Below are positions 34,956-43,310 of a stretch of 64,000 bases of DNA, piece after piece. The DNA comes from Mycolicibacterium tusciae (GTDB lineage: Bacteria > Actinomycetota > Actinomycetes > Mycobacteriales > Mycobacteriaceae), in the NCBI RefSeq assembly GCF_002086795.1, contig NZ_MVIM01000022.1:1-64000 (forward strand). The letters run 5' to 3'. Position 1 is the stretch's first letter. The number at the start of each line of letters is the position of its first letter. Under the pieces are notes generated by a model. It had not been told where the DNA came from. It searched no databases and saw only the letters and a program-made list of their open reading frames with translations. A program made the translations under genes and the position numbers.

Positions 34956-35183
34956 ATGATCCCACGAAGAGCAGCAGCCAGCCTCGCCACGATGGCCGTA
35001 CTGACATGTGCGCCTCTACTTTTCGGCACGGCTACCGCCACCGCAGATCCCGGAATCGGTTGGGGTGCACCAGGCCCCGGCCTCCTACCCGGTCCGGGTC
35101 GCGGAGGCTTGGGCGGGCCGGCGTCCGGACTCGGACTGCTACCCGGACTTGGCTTCGGAGCACCAGGACCGGGGGTGTTCTGA
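34956..35183 (+). CDS. small secreted Gly/Pro-rich peptide
   Basis: A 75-aa protein with a signal peptide (MIPRRAAASLATMAVL, cleavage after TATATA) and a mature part of about 45 residues made of Gly/Pro/Leu repeats (GLLPGPG, GLLPGLG, GAPGPG twice). A GGAGAACAG Shine-Dalgarno box precedes the ATG. It is coupled to the next gene through TGATG. Function unknown; a cell-wall or extracellular role is inferred only from export. Confidence 0.6.
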   Translation: MIPRRAAASLATMAVLTCAPLLFGTATATADPGIGWGAPGPGLLPGPGRGGLGGPASGLGLLPGLGFGAPGPGVF

Positions 35184-35548
35184 TGCCACGCGTGATTCTC
35201 GGCGTGCTCGGGCTAGCGGGCGCCCTATCGCTGATGACGGCGGGGCCTGCCTTGGCGCAGGCCGCCGGGCCGCTCATCGAAACCACTTGTAGCTACACGC
35301 AGATCGAGGCAGCCCTGCAGGTCGAGGCACCCGAGGCATCGGGGCGACTGGCCGAACGCCCCGACGCGCAGGCGAAGATCCAGGAACTCCTGGCGCTGCC
35401 GATCGACCAACGACGGCAGCGGGTGAAGTCCTTCATGGACCGCAATCCAGATGTGGCGTCGATGATTGCGCAGAAGCGCAATACGCCCGAGGGACAGGAC
35501 AAGCTGATGAAGATGCAGCGCATCGCTGACACGTGTCACAACTACTGA
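35183..35548 (+). CDS. hemophore-related secreted protein
   Basis: A 121-aa exported protein: signal peptide (VILGVLGLAGALSLMTAGPALA) and a mature helical domain with two Cys (in TTCSYTQIEAAL and DTCHNY) at its ends, plus the pattern LAERPDAQAKIQELLALP and RRQRVKSFMDRNPD. This matches the mycobacterial hemophore family (Rv0203-like). The Tyr in CSYTQ is the type of residue used for haem contact, but binding is not proven. Its ATG overlaps the stop of the preceding small gene; its 3' end overlaps the histidine kinase gene by 7 bp. Confidence 0.75.
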   Translation: MPRVILGVLGLAGALSLMTAGPALAQAAGPLIETTCSYTQIEAALQVEAPEASGRLAERPDAQAKIQELLALPIDQRRQRVKSFMDRNPDVASMIAQKRNTPEGQDKLMKMQRIADTCHNY

Positions 35549-36705
35549 TCGCTCGACCCGACAAACGTGACGGTGAGCCCGCCATCCGGGCGGGCCACCG
35601 CACGTACCTCACCGCCGTGCGCGGTGGCGATCGACCGCACGATCGACAGGCCCAGTCCGGCCCCTCGACTCGTCGGGCCGCCGTCAGAGGTTCGGTCGCT
35701 GACGCTCAAGCGATGAAAGGGCTCGAATATCCCGTCGACTGCAGACTGCGGAATCACCGATCCCGAGTTTTCGACCGACAGCCGGCTTACTCCGTCATCG
35801 TTCGACACCGACACGATCGCCCACCCAGCTTCAGCGCGGTTGTACCGGATCGCGTTGTCGATCAGGTTCCCCACCAAGCGCTCAAGCAGATCCGGATCGC
35901 CGCTGATATAGGAGGGGGCGAGCCTCGTGATGACCTCGACGCCCGACTCCGCCGCGGCGGTCTCCGACAGGGCGACCGCCCGGCGTGCGATGTCGGCGAG
36001 ATCGACCCGCACGCGGCGGGCGAGCTGTTGCTGACTGCTCGCCAGCACCAGCAGGCCGTCGATGAGCCGCTCATGACGGCGATTGACGTCCAGCAACGTA
36101 GCTCCCAGTCGGCGCGTCGACTCGGGGGCGTCGGGGTCGTCGATGGCCACCTCGATCAGGGTGCGGTTGATCGTCAGCGGGGTCCGCAGTTCGTGCGACG
36201 CGTTGGCGACGAAGCGACGTTGACCGTCGAAAGCATGATCCAGGCGCTCCAGCATCGCGTCGAACGTGTCTGCGAGGTCTTTGATCTCGTCGTCGGGCCC
36301 GTCGAGCCCGATCCTTTCGTGCAGGCTGCGATCCGCCACTCGCCTTGCTGTGGTGGTGATCTGATGCAGTGGTTGCAGTGCGCGACCGGCCAGCAGCCAC
36401 CCGAATCCGCCCGCCGCCAAGCCGACGACACCCAACGACACGAAGGACCACGTCAGCATTCCGCGTTTGATGTCCTCGCGTTGTTGTTCCGCCTGCGCGG
36501 CGAAGGCGGACACCAGATTCTCGGCAACAGGAAACTCCCGGAGCCCGCGTTCGGCCAGAAACTGCTTCACCAAATTCTGTGCACCGGCTCCAGGGCGACG
36601 GTCCATCGACTGGTCCAGGTAGAAGTACATCAGCGCGATCAGCACCGCTCCGGCGATGAAGAAGGCCGTCGCGTACAGCACTGTGAGGCGCACCCTGATG
36701 GTCAT
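35542..36705 (-). CDS. two-component sensor histidine kinase
   Basis: A 387-aa membrane kinase: first membrane segment (LTVLYATAFFIAGAVLIALMYF), a short extracytoplasmic domain (about residues 35-100), second segment (FVSLGVVGLAAGGFGWLLAG), HAMP, H-box FVANASHELRTPLT with the phospho-His, N-box (LVGNLIDNAIRYN) and G-box GAGLGLSI. The ATG at 36705 overlaps the response-regulator stop as ATGA. The periplasmic sensor region is too short to suggest a ligand. Confidence 0.9.
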   Translation of the reverse strand: MTIRVRLTVLYATAFFIAGAVLIALMYFYLDQSMDRRPGAGAQNLVKQFLAERGLREFPVAENLVSAFAAQAEQQREDIKRGMLTWSFVSLGVVGLAAGGFGWLLAGRALQPLHQITTTARRVADRSLHERIGLDGPDDEIKDLADTFDAMLERLDHAFDGQRRFVANASHELRTPLTINRTLIEVAIDDPDAPESTRRLGATLLDVNRRHERLIDGLLVLASSQQQLARRVRVDLADIARRAVALSETAAAESGVEVITRLAPSYISGDPDLLERLVGNLIDNAIRYNRAEAGWAIVSVSNDDGVSRLSVENSGSVIPQSAVDGIFEPFHRLSVSDRTSDGGPTSRGAGLGLSIVRSIATAHGGEVRAVARPDGGLTVTFVGSSDQ

Positions 36706-37358
36706 GGGATGCGATACCCCACACCGGCCTCGGTTTCGATCACGTGCGGCTCGCCAAGCTTTCGGCGCACCATCATGATCGTGTAGCGGACGACGCCGGT
36801 AAACGGATCGATATGTTCGTCCCACGCTTTTTCCAACAGATGCTCGGCAGATACCACGCCTCCCTCAGCACGCAACAACTCAGCTAGCACCGCAAACTCC
36901 TTGGGTGTCAACGAAATCGGTCTCTCCTCGCGCGACACTGTGCGCCGATGCGGATCTAGTCGGATACCGGCTCGTTCCAGCACCGGAGAGACCGCGGGCC
37001 GCGACCGCCGACACAGGGCATGAACGCGTGCCACGAGTTCAGCGAACTCGAAGGGTTTGGTGAGGTAGTCGTCGGCGCCGAGCTGTAGGCCCCTAACCCG
37101 CTCAACGACAGCCGTGGCCGCCGTCAGCATCAGGATTCTGGCCGTCGCGCCAGAATCGGTCAGTTGAGCACATACGAAATCGCCGGAGACGGTCGGAAGA
37201 TCGCGATCCAACACGATGACGTCATAGTCGTTGACTGCCGCCCGTTCGAGAGCGGCGTCACCGTCGTAGGCCACATCCACAGCGATCGCGTGGCGGCGCA
37301 GCCCAGCCGCGATGGCGTCGGCCAGCAGCTGCTCATCCTCGACAACCAGAACGCGCAT
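36702..37358 (-). CDS. OmpR-family response regulator
   Basis: The partner of the kinase (218 aa). Receiver domain with acidic pair VVEDEQ, phospho-Asp in VIVLDRDLP and Lys in DYLTKPFEF; C-terminal winged helix with LTPKEFAVLAELLRAEGGVVS and a VRYTIMMVRRKLG recognition helix. The ATG at 37358 (MRVLVVED) is preferred to a GTG five codons earlier. The tandem GTTAGGT repeats upstream are a candidate autoregulatory site. Confidence 0.9.
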   Translation of the reverse strand: MRVLVVEDEQLLADAIAAGLRRHAIAVDVAYDGDAALERAAVNDYDVIVLDRDLPTVSGDFVCAQLTDSGATARILMLTAATAVVERVRGLQLGADDYLTKPFEFAELVARVHALCRRSRPAVSPVLERAGIRLDPHRRTVSREERPISLTPKEFAVLAELLRAEGGVVSAEHLLEKAWDEHIDPFTGVVRYTIMMVRRKLGEPHVIETEAGVGYRIP

Positions 37359-37382
37359 ACCAATATGGTGCACGTCAGACGC

Positions 37383-37400
37383 GTTAGGTCGCTGTTAGGT
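37383..37400 (-). promoter_or_regulatory. direct repeats upstream of the response regulator
   Basis: GTTAGGT occurs at 37383-37389 and 37394-37400, exactly 11 bp apart (ACCTAAC on the coding strand of the regulator). OmpR-type regulators bind tandem sites at this spacing, so autoregulation is plausible. The site also lies between this operon and the divergent esterase gene. Confidence 0.4.
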
Positions 37401-37457
37401 GCATGCCCGCAGCTTGCTCACAGCGGAGCACAAGGATTGGCAGTCACTCTTGTGGCC

Positions 37458-38807
37458 GTGACGCTCCGCGACCTGCTGCGCCACCATTTGTCGCTGCTGC
37501 ATGGCTGGATTCCGATAACGGTCCAGGTCCTGGCCGGCATCGCACTGGTGGCGGCCATCTGCTGGGGTATCCGACGTTGGCGATACGTATGGGTGCCGTG
37601 GGCGGTGCTGTGCGGGGTGGCCCTGACCGCGGCCGCCTACTGGTATGTCGAATCAGAAGGCCTCGCGGGAAATCCCGCACCCGACGGGCTCTGGGTGTGG
37701 ATCGGGCTGACGGGAACCGCGGCCGGCGTGCTGGTGGCGGGCTGGCGCGGTGCGCAGTGGTGGCGACGTGCGGTGGCGGCCTCAGCGGTGCCGCTGTGCC
37801 TCTTGTGTGCAGCGTTTTCGCTCAACCTGTGGACCGGGTACTTCCCCACCGTCCAGACAGCGTGGAATCAGCTCACCGCGGGTCCGCTGCCTGATCAGAC
37901 AGATCAGGTGACCGTACTGGCGTTGCAGCACCACCACCAGATTCCCGCGAAAGGCACCGTGGTACCGGTTCAGATCGGAGACGGGGCGTCAGGTTTCAAG
38001 CATCGCGACGAACTCGTCTACCTGCCCCCGGCCTGGTATGCCACCGACCCTCCACCACCCATGCCGACGATCATGATGATCGGCGGCGAGTTCAACACCC
38101 CCGCCGACTGGGTACGAATCGGCAACGCGGTGACCGTCGCGGACGACTTTGCAGCGGCCCACGGCGGAAGTGCGCCGGTGCTCGTCTTCGTCGACGCAGG
38201 CGGCACGTTCAACAACGACACGGAGTGCGTCAACGGCAGCCGCGGCAATGTCGCCGACCACCTCACTAAAGACGTTGTCCCGTTTATGGTTTCGAAGTTC
38301 GGTGTGAGCGCCCACCGGGACAACTGGGGCGTGGTGGGCTGGTCGATGGGCGGTACGTGCGCCGTCGACCTGGCTGTCATGCATCCCGACATGTTCGGCG
38401 CGTTCGAGGACATCGCCGGCGACATCGCCCCCAACTCGGGGACGAAAGACGAGACCATCTCACGGCTGTTCGGCGGGAACGCCGCGGCCTACGCGTCCTT
38501 CGATCCCACCACCGTCATCACGCGACACGGACGCTACGACGGTGTGGCCGGCTGGTTCGCCGTGAACAGCGAAGCGGCCCCGGCGCAGAGTTCGGCAGCG
38601 AACTCGCTGTGCTCACTGGGCAACGCCAACGGGGTCGGCTGCGCGGTCGTCGTGCAAACCGGTAAGCACGACTGGACCTTCGCATCACAGGCCTTCGCGA
38701 CCGCACTGCCCTGGATGGCCGGTCAACTCCTCACCCCCGGCGCTCCGCATGTGCCGTTGCCCGCACCACCTCCACCTCCGCCGATCATTCAGGTGGCCGC
38801 CAGGTAG
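37458..38807 (+). CDS. membrane-anchored alpha/beta-hydrolase (putative esterase)
   Basis: About 449 aa. Four hydrophobic segments occupy residues 10-130, followed by an extracytoplasmic esterase-D-like hydrolase domain with nucleophile box GWSMGG (in NWGVVGWSMGGTCAV), an Asp-containing segment and a His near TGKHDWTF. The C-terminus is Pro-rich (PPPPPP). Mycolyl-transferase-like and trehalose-ester hydrolases share this fold, but the substrate is unknown. The start is uncertain: GTG at 37452 or 37458. Divergent from the two-component genes, which might control it. Confidence 0.78.
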   Translation: MTLRDLLRHHLSLLHGWIPITVQVLAGIALVAAICWGIRRWRYVWVPWAVLCGVALTAAAYWYVESEGLAGNPAPDGLWVWIGLTGTAAGVLVAGWRGAQWWRRAVAASAVPLCLLCAAFSLNLWTGYFPTVQTAWNQLTAGPLPDQTDQVTVLALQHHHQIPAKGTVVPVQIGDGASGFKHRDELVYLPPAWYATDPPPPMPTIMMIGGEFNTPADWVRIGNAVTVADDFAAAHGGSAPVLVFVDAGGTFNNDTECVNGSRGNVADHLTKDVVPFMVSKFGVSAHRDNWGVVGWSMGGTCAVDLAVMHPDMFGAFEDIAGDIAPNSGTKDETISRLFGGNAAAYASFDPTTVITRHGRYDGVAGWFAVNSEAAPAQSSAANSLCSLGNANGVGCAVVVQTGKHDWTFASQAFATALPWMAGQLLTPGAPHVPLPAPPPPPPIIQVAAR

Positions 38808-38811
38808 CGGG

Positions 38812-38817
38812 TAGCGT
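38812..38817 (+). promoter_or_regulatory. -10 box of a leaderless mRNA (gene at 38825)
   Basis: TAGCGT ends 7 nt before the ATG at 38825, without a Shine-Dalgarno sequence. Confidence 0.5.
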
Positions 38818-38824
38818 GGACCGC

Positions 38825-39151
38825 ATGCCGGACGAACCAGCCCAGGAGCCGGAAGCCATCGTCGACGCCGTTGTCGAGCCCGATCCGGCGCCTCCGGCGG
38901 GTCCGGCGGGTCCGGCGACAACCCCCGCAGAACCCGCGGACACGGGCTACACCGCAGGCGGTGTCCCGACGTTCGATTCGGTGCGCGAGAAGATCGAGAC
39001 CCGCTACGGCACGGCGATCGGCGCCGCGGAACTCGATGCCGAGACGCCGGAAGGCCGCACCGTCGAGGAGCAGTACGAAGCGCGGCAGCGTGCCGCGGCC
39101 GACCGGCTCGCGCAGATCCGTGAATCCATGCGCAAACCTGAGTCTCAGTAG
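38825..39151 (+). CDS. hypothetical protein, disordered N-terminus with helical C-terminus
   Basis: A 108-aa protein. The first 50 residues are Pro/Ala/Glu-rich with PAGPAG repeats and look disordered; the second half (about 52-105) is a charged helix (VREKIETRYGTAIGAAELD, EEQYEARQRAAADRLAQI) that could form a coiled coil. No function is recognised. It is convergent with the unknown gene at 39145 and overlaps it by 7 bp. A GTG at 38816 is an alternative start. Confidence 0.6.
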   Translation: MPDEPAQEPEAIVDAVVEPDPAPPAGPAGPATTPAEPADTGYTAGGVPTFDSVREKIETRYGTAIGAAELDAETPEGRTVEEQYEARQRAAADRLAQIRESMRKPESQ

Positions 39152-40233
39152 TCGGATTCGGCGGCCAGGATCTCGGCGAGGTAGGCGTCGTCGGCCGGTG
39201 CGGCCAGCCGCGACCGCGCTAAGTCCCGAATCCGCTCGCGCGTCTGCGCCGACTCGCCGCCGCCGGCGCCGACCGTCAGCGTGGTCACGCGCCAATCATG
39301 GTCCCACGCCAACGATTCCGATATCGACTGCTGATCGGGGCCCACGACGGGGAACGCGGCACGGCCGTCGGCCCCGAGTGCTCCGTCACCTCCGAAAGCG
39401 CCGGAGCGCAGCCGTACCGGCACGCCATTGGGCGAGCCCAGTCCCGACAACTCCACGCGCACAGTTGCAGTCACCCCGTCGTCGGCAGACTCGACGCTCC
39501 AATTGACGGTGTTCTCGGCCGCGTCGAATACACCGGCGGGAACAGCGGACCAGTGCACTGAGCCAACTCCCGTTGCAATAGTCGCCGTCGACGTCCCTCC
39601 GCCATCCCCGCCCGCAGCCAGCGCGTAATCGTCCCTGCGACCGGATCGCGCAGGCGTGTCGAAGACTATGCCCACCTCGTCGGCGAGGTCGGTGCACTTC
39701 TCCACCAGCTCGACGACGCGCGGGTCACCCTCGTGGACATGGGCGTTGAGCGCGGCGACGTGCGACCGCAACACCTCGGCCACGTCCGAGTCGAAGGTGT
39801 CGTCGGAGAAGAAGTCCTCCGCGGCCACAGTGAGTATCGCGATCTCCGCATCCAGCAACGCCGCGTCGAGTGCCGCGATCCCATCACGCTGGCTCGCCGG
39901 CCACCACCGCCGCAACCAATGGCCGAACGCCAACCGCCGCAACGGGTCCAGCGAGCCGGGCAACACATCTACCCCCGCCAGGTCCACCGCCCGCGCATCG
40001 TCGGGTGGAGCGTGATCGACCGTGGACGCGACCGCCCGATGTCCGTCTTCGCCCAGCACGCGCCACAGCCAGTCCGCCCTTGCGGGATCGGTGAACGTGA
40101 TCTGCGGATCAGCGGACGGATCGTCGACGGTCCACGACAGCACCGCACCGCTGACCTCGAGTACGGCGTGCAGCGGAGAAGGTGCCGCGGAGGGTCCCGT
40201 ACTCCACAGCCCGGAATCGGACATCAACTTCAT
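39145..40233 (-). CDS. unknown protein A beside the TPR/CHAT genes
   Basis: A 362-aa soluble protein not recognised. The N-terminal half is mixed alpha/beta with a Trp-rich centre (FGHWLRRWWPASQ) and a long helical stretch (LDAALLDAEIAILTVAAEDFF onward). The C-terminal half is Gly/Asp-rich and likely beta-sheet (VHWSAVPAGVFDAAENTVNWSVE, VRVELSGLGS), ending in an Arg-rich helix. No signal peptide or membrane segment. Its ATG overlaps the stop of the 436-aa gene (ATGA), so the two are made together. Neighbourhood suggests a partner of the CHAT protease system. Confidence 0.65.
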   Translation of the reverse strand: MKLMSDSGLWSTGPSAAPSPLHAVLEVSGAVLSWTVDDPSADPQITFTDPARADWLWRVLGEDGHRAVASTVDHAPPDDARAVDLAGVDVLPGSLDPLRRLAFGHWLRRWWPASQRDGIAALDAALLDAEIAILTVAAEDFFSDDTFDSDVAEVLRSHVAALNAHVHEGDPRVVELVEKCTDLADEVGIVFDTPARSGRRDDYALAAGGDGGGTSTATIATGVGSVHWSAVPAGVFDAAENTVNWSVESADDGVTATVRVELSGLGSPNGVPVRLRSGAFGGDGALGADGRAAFPVVGPDQQSISESLAWDHDWRVTTLTVGAGGGESAQTRERIRDLARSRLAAPADDAYLAEILAAESDY

Positions 40234-41540
40234 CCGGCCACCTGCAATTCCAGCATCGTCTTGATGCGCTGCCGGTGGTCGAGACTCACCGACCGCGCGA
40301 CGCCTTCCAACAGCGCGCGGACGTCGTCGACATCGGAACAGGGTTCCTGCCAGACGTCGCGGCCATGCAGGCGCGCCCACAGTCGGCTGAGATACGGTCG
40401 GGCGAACGCGGCGAGGTCGTCGATCACCTGCTGCTGGCGAGGGTGGATCGGCCCGCTGTCGGCGAGATAGCGACGCGCGTGCAGCACGTACGCCTCCTTG
40501 CGCAGCCGGGCCTGGATCTGACGGGCGAGGTCATACCGGGTCATCGCGGTTTCGGACAGCGGCGCCAGGTCGACGGCGACCTCGATGCCGGCGACCAGCG
40601 TCGCCTGCTTGTCCTCGCCCATCAGCCCCCATGGCGCGCAGCACCGGTCGACCTCTTCCTCGCACAGCATCGGAACCTCTGGCAGTTCTTCGCGATCCAT
40701 CGCACGACGAAGGGTTGCGCGTACCCGGTCGATCACCGACCGATTGAGCGGCCGTTCGCCGTCGTACCCACCGATGACCTCCGGCGGACCCTGCGGTTCC
40801 GCGGAGCTCAGGCCGAGCGCGACGATCGACCACGGCAGCTGTGACCCGCGTTCATGCGCGGCGGCGCCGAGGTTGTATGGCGTGACATCGGCGATCAGCG
40901 CCTGCCACACCCGCTGCCGCGCCGCTGCGGCGCCGTGCGAATCGGCCGGGCCCAGCACCGTGGTCAACCCGGACAGGAAGGGACCGGTGATCTGGTTCCC
41001 GGGCCGAACGTCTTTCCAGCTGGAGCGCAGCTGGTCCGACAGTTCCGAGATGACGAGATGGTCCGACGAATAGGTGTTCAGCACTTCGATCGCGGTGCGG
41101 TCGCGGTCGGCATGGATCTCCCGCAGCACCGATTCGGCCTCGCCGGAATCAGCCTGTGCGGGTGCACCTTTCGTCACAGCAAGCTCGTAGCATACCGGGA
41201 AATACAACTCCTGGGCGTTACCGCTGGTGATCCGTAGCCGACGGCGCTCACGCTTGAGCAGCTCGAACCACGCTGCCGCCGCGCGCATCTGGGCGGCCTG
41301 GCCGACGATCGCATCATGCATGGCCTCGGCGACGTCGGCGGCGACGAACGGCGCCGAGAACTGGGTGTTGGAGCGCAACCGCAGCACCAACGGGTCGATG
41401 ATGCGCTTCACGGTGCGCCGCAACGGGCCGCCGTCGTCACCGCTGAGCACCTCCACACCGGGCCCGATCGCGCGCCACGCGCGGTCGATCACCGCGCGCC
41501 GCGGATGGGCGACGGCGATGGCCGTCTCAGCAGTGCTCAT
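40230..41540 (-). CDS. unknown protein B beside the TPR/CHAT genes
   Basis: A 436-aa mostly helical protein, not recognised. Rich in Arg and Ala, with long amphipathic helices (AEAMHDAIVGQAAQMRAAAAWF, YDLARQIQARLRKEAYVLHARR) and a C-terminal helix (RQRIKTMLELQVAG). Two adjacent Cys occur in EVDRCCAPWG. No nucleotide-binding, protease or nuclease motif is visible. The start at 41540 follows a TATCCT -10 box by 6 nt (leaderless). It is coupled to the 362-aa gene. Confidence 0.65.
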   Translation of the reverse strand: MSTAETAIAVAHPRRAVIDRAWRAIGPGVEVLSGDDGGPLRRTVKRIIDPLVLRLRSNTQFSAPFVAADVAEAMHDAIVGQAAQMRAAAAWFELLKRERRRLRITSGNAQELYFPVCYELAVTKGAPAQADSGEAESVLREIHADRDRTAIEVLNTYSSDHLVISELSDQLRSSWKDVRPGNQITGPFLSGLTTVLGPADSHGAAAARQRVWQALIADVTPYNLGAAAHERGSQLPWSIVALGLSSAEPQGPPEVIGGYDGERPLNRSVIDRVRATLRRAMDREELPEVPMLCEEEVDRCCAPWGLMGEDKQATLVAGIEVAVDLAPLSETAMTRYDLARQIQARLRKEAYVLHARRYLADSGPIHPRQQQVIDDLAAFARPYLSRLWARLHGRDVWQEPCSDVDDVRALLEGVARSVSLDHRQRIKTMLELQVAG

Positions 41541-41546
41541 AGCAAC

Positions 41547-41552
41547 AGGATA
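41547..41552 (-). promoter_or_regulatory. -10 box of a leaderless mRNA (unknown pair B-A)
   Basis: On the minus strand TATCCT ends 6 nt before the ATG at 41540. It resembles the -10 box of the neighbouring TPR gene. Confidence 0.55.
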
Positions 41553-41612
41553 AGAGTCGGGTACCCGGCAAAGTTGGGTTCGGTAGCCGACGGAGTGTCA
41601 GAGCCTGGGGGC

Positions 41613-42074
41613 ATGTCCAGCGCGTATTCGATCGCATTAGTCATGTTCCTGCTCGTCGCCACGGCTTTGGCCTACCTGATTCCCGACCGCGACGAGGTCG
41701 TCGCCCCTGAAGGCGGCGAAGCCGACGAGCGCCTTGCCACCGCCGACGACATGGTGGCCATTCGAGCCGAGTTCGACCGCATGCTGGTTGCGAAAGGCCT
41801 GGTGACCGATGGTCAGATCGACCTGATCCGACACGGCACCAAATCCCGCGCGGTGATCACCGGCATGCGGACCACCGGGCGCGCGCGGGAGGATTTCCGC
41901 GAAGTCGAGCTCGACGTGATGGTGCATCGGCCCAGCGGCGGACAGTTCGCGGCTCACGAGATGGCACTCATTCCCGAAACGGCGATCACAAAGGTCTCGC
42001 CTGGCAGCGTCGTCGACACGTACTACCGCTCCGAGGACGAGTCCGCGGTCGCCGTCTGTGTATCGCCGGCCTGA
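41613..42074 (+). CDS. single-pass membrane protein of unknown function
   Basis: A 153-aa protein: one N-terminal membrane segment (YSIALVMFLLVATALAYLI), an acidic linker, a short helical part (MVAIRAEFDRMLVAKGLV), then a beta-rich C-terminal domain (residues 75-150) with VITGMRTTGRAREDFREVELDVMVHRPSG. A CTGGGGGC box precedes the ATG. It is read opposite to the flanking TPR/CHAT and unknown-pair genes, and its stop abuts the CHAT stop (TGATCA). Confidence 0.65.
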   Translation: MSSAYSIALVMFLLVATALAYLIPDRDEVVAPEGGEADERLATADDMVAIRAEFDRMLVAKGLVTDGQIDLIRHGTKSRAVITGMRTTGRAREDFREVELDVMVHRPSGGQFAAHEMALIPETAITKVSPGSVVDTYYRSEDESAVAVCVSPA

Positions 42075-43310
42075 TCACCGGGCACCGTCGACCGCGAAAG
42101 TCGCCAACGCGGCCCAGTACAGCGGGCTCGCGGTCACATCACCGTCGGTCCAGCGGCGCATCCGTTCCCGTTGCCAGCTGTTGACCGCACGGCCGGCATC
42201 CTCGGCCTCGTGCGCGCGGTCGACGGCCAGGATCGCGTCAGACATCGGGTCGGCATCATTCGTCGGCGCGAACAGCCGGTAGCCCGCAGCCGTCGGCAGC
42301 GACCACAGCGTGGCCGTCACCAGCTCCGCGCCGCCGAGGATCATCGCCGCGACCAGCCCAGTCGCCTCGTCGAACCGATAGTCACCGCCGGACGCACAGG
42401 CCAGCAGGCCGACGCGTGGCGGAACGGGAAGCCTCAGCGCCATGAGATCCGATGCGGTGAGCGGTCGTTCGTCGGCCAGGTGAAGCGCGGCCCGGTCAGC
42501 GTGTCCGACGTCGCCATCGGCCGCGGTCGCGTGGCCGACGTACAGCAGACGACTGGGCTGCTGTGCGAGCAGATCCTCGAGCCAGGCGCGGTCCGCGTCG
42601 GCACGCCGGAACAGGTCGACCGATGCCGCGACATCGGGAAGGACCTTCCGACCGTCCATCAGCTCGCCGAAGTGCTTGGCCAACAACGTATCCGGTGACG
42701 GACGCCCGAGTACGGACCCCAACGCCGAATCCGGCCGCTGACCGGGCACCCGGGGATCGAGCACCAGCACCGGCGGTCTGCCCTGCCGGCAGGCCCAGCC
42801 GGCGGGGTCGCGCGGCGAGTGCACGATGTTCGGCGGAGCCGCCATCAGGACGTCGACCAGCTCGATGAGTCGGTGTCCGTCGTCACCGGGCATCGCGACG
42901 AGACCCCACGGGACCCGGGCCAGCCGCGCGCTGGGCGACACGAACAACACGGCGCGGGGTGACGCGACAGAGTCGAGAAGTAACTGCCAGGCGTCGGGGG
43001 CGATCAGCTGGGTGCCGAGAGTGCGGGCGATCGACATTTCGGTCGCGGACGACGCGAAGGCGCCCTTGGTGATTGCGCGTTCGAGGGCGTCGCGTCGGGT
43101 CTCGGTGTCGATCGGATCCGGCAACGCGGCGGTCAACTCGTCAAGCGCGGCCTGTAACGCCACCTCCTCGAGGACCCACGTCACGGTCCTCGACGGCTCA
43201 CCTACGACACGCAGGCTGACATACGTGGCGATTCCGACGTCGGCGAATCGCAGGACCAGCGTGGCGGTTTCGGGCTGGGATCCCCCTGGGGTCACGGCCA
43301 CGTCGCCCAT
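42075..43310 (-). CDS. CHAT-domain (caspase-like) cysteine protease
   Basis: A 411-aa protein with a C-terminal CHAT domain (about residues 110-405). The catalytic His is in LLYVGHAT (His about 260) and the catalytic Cys in GLLACASGG (Cys about 305); the family strand RVPWGLVAMP precedes them. The N-terminal 100 residues are a separate alpha/beta region. The ATG at 43310 overlaps the end of the TPR gene by 19 nt, which indicates coupling. CHAT proteases with TPR partners act in cell-suicide or defence signalling in other systems; that role here is inferred. Confidence 0.82.
   Translation of the reverse strand: MGDVAVTPGGSQPETATLVLRFADVGIATYVSLRVVGEPSRTVTWVLEEVALQAALDELTAALPDPIDTETRRDALERAITKGAFASSATEMSIARTLGTQLIAPDAWQLLLDSVASPRAVLFVSPSARLARVPWGLVAMPGDDGHRLIELVDVLMAAPPNIVHSPRDPAGWACRQGRPPVLVLDPRVPGQRPDSALGSVLGRPSPDTLLAKHFGELMDGRKVLPDVAASVDLFRRADADRAWLEDLLAQQPSRLLYVGHATAADGDVGHADRAALHLADERPLTASDLMALRLPVPPRVGLLACASGGDYRFDEATGLVAAMILGGAELVTATLWSLPTAAGYRLFAPTNDADPMSDAILAVDRAHEAEDAGRAVNSWQRERMRRWTDGDVTASPLYWAALATFAVDGAR

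Noticed and set aside
38879..38920. GGCGGGTCC repeats as a structural DNA repeat
   Set aside because: They encode the Pro/Ala/Gly linker of the hypothetical protein at 38825.
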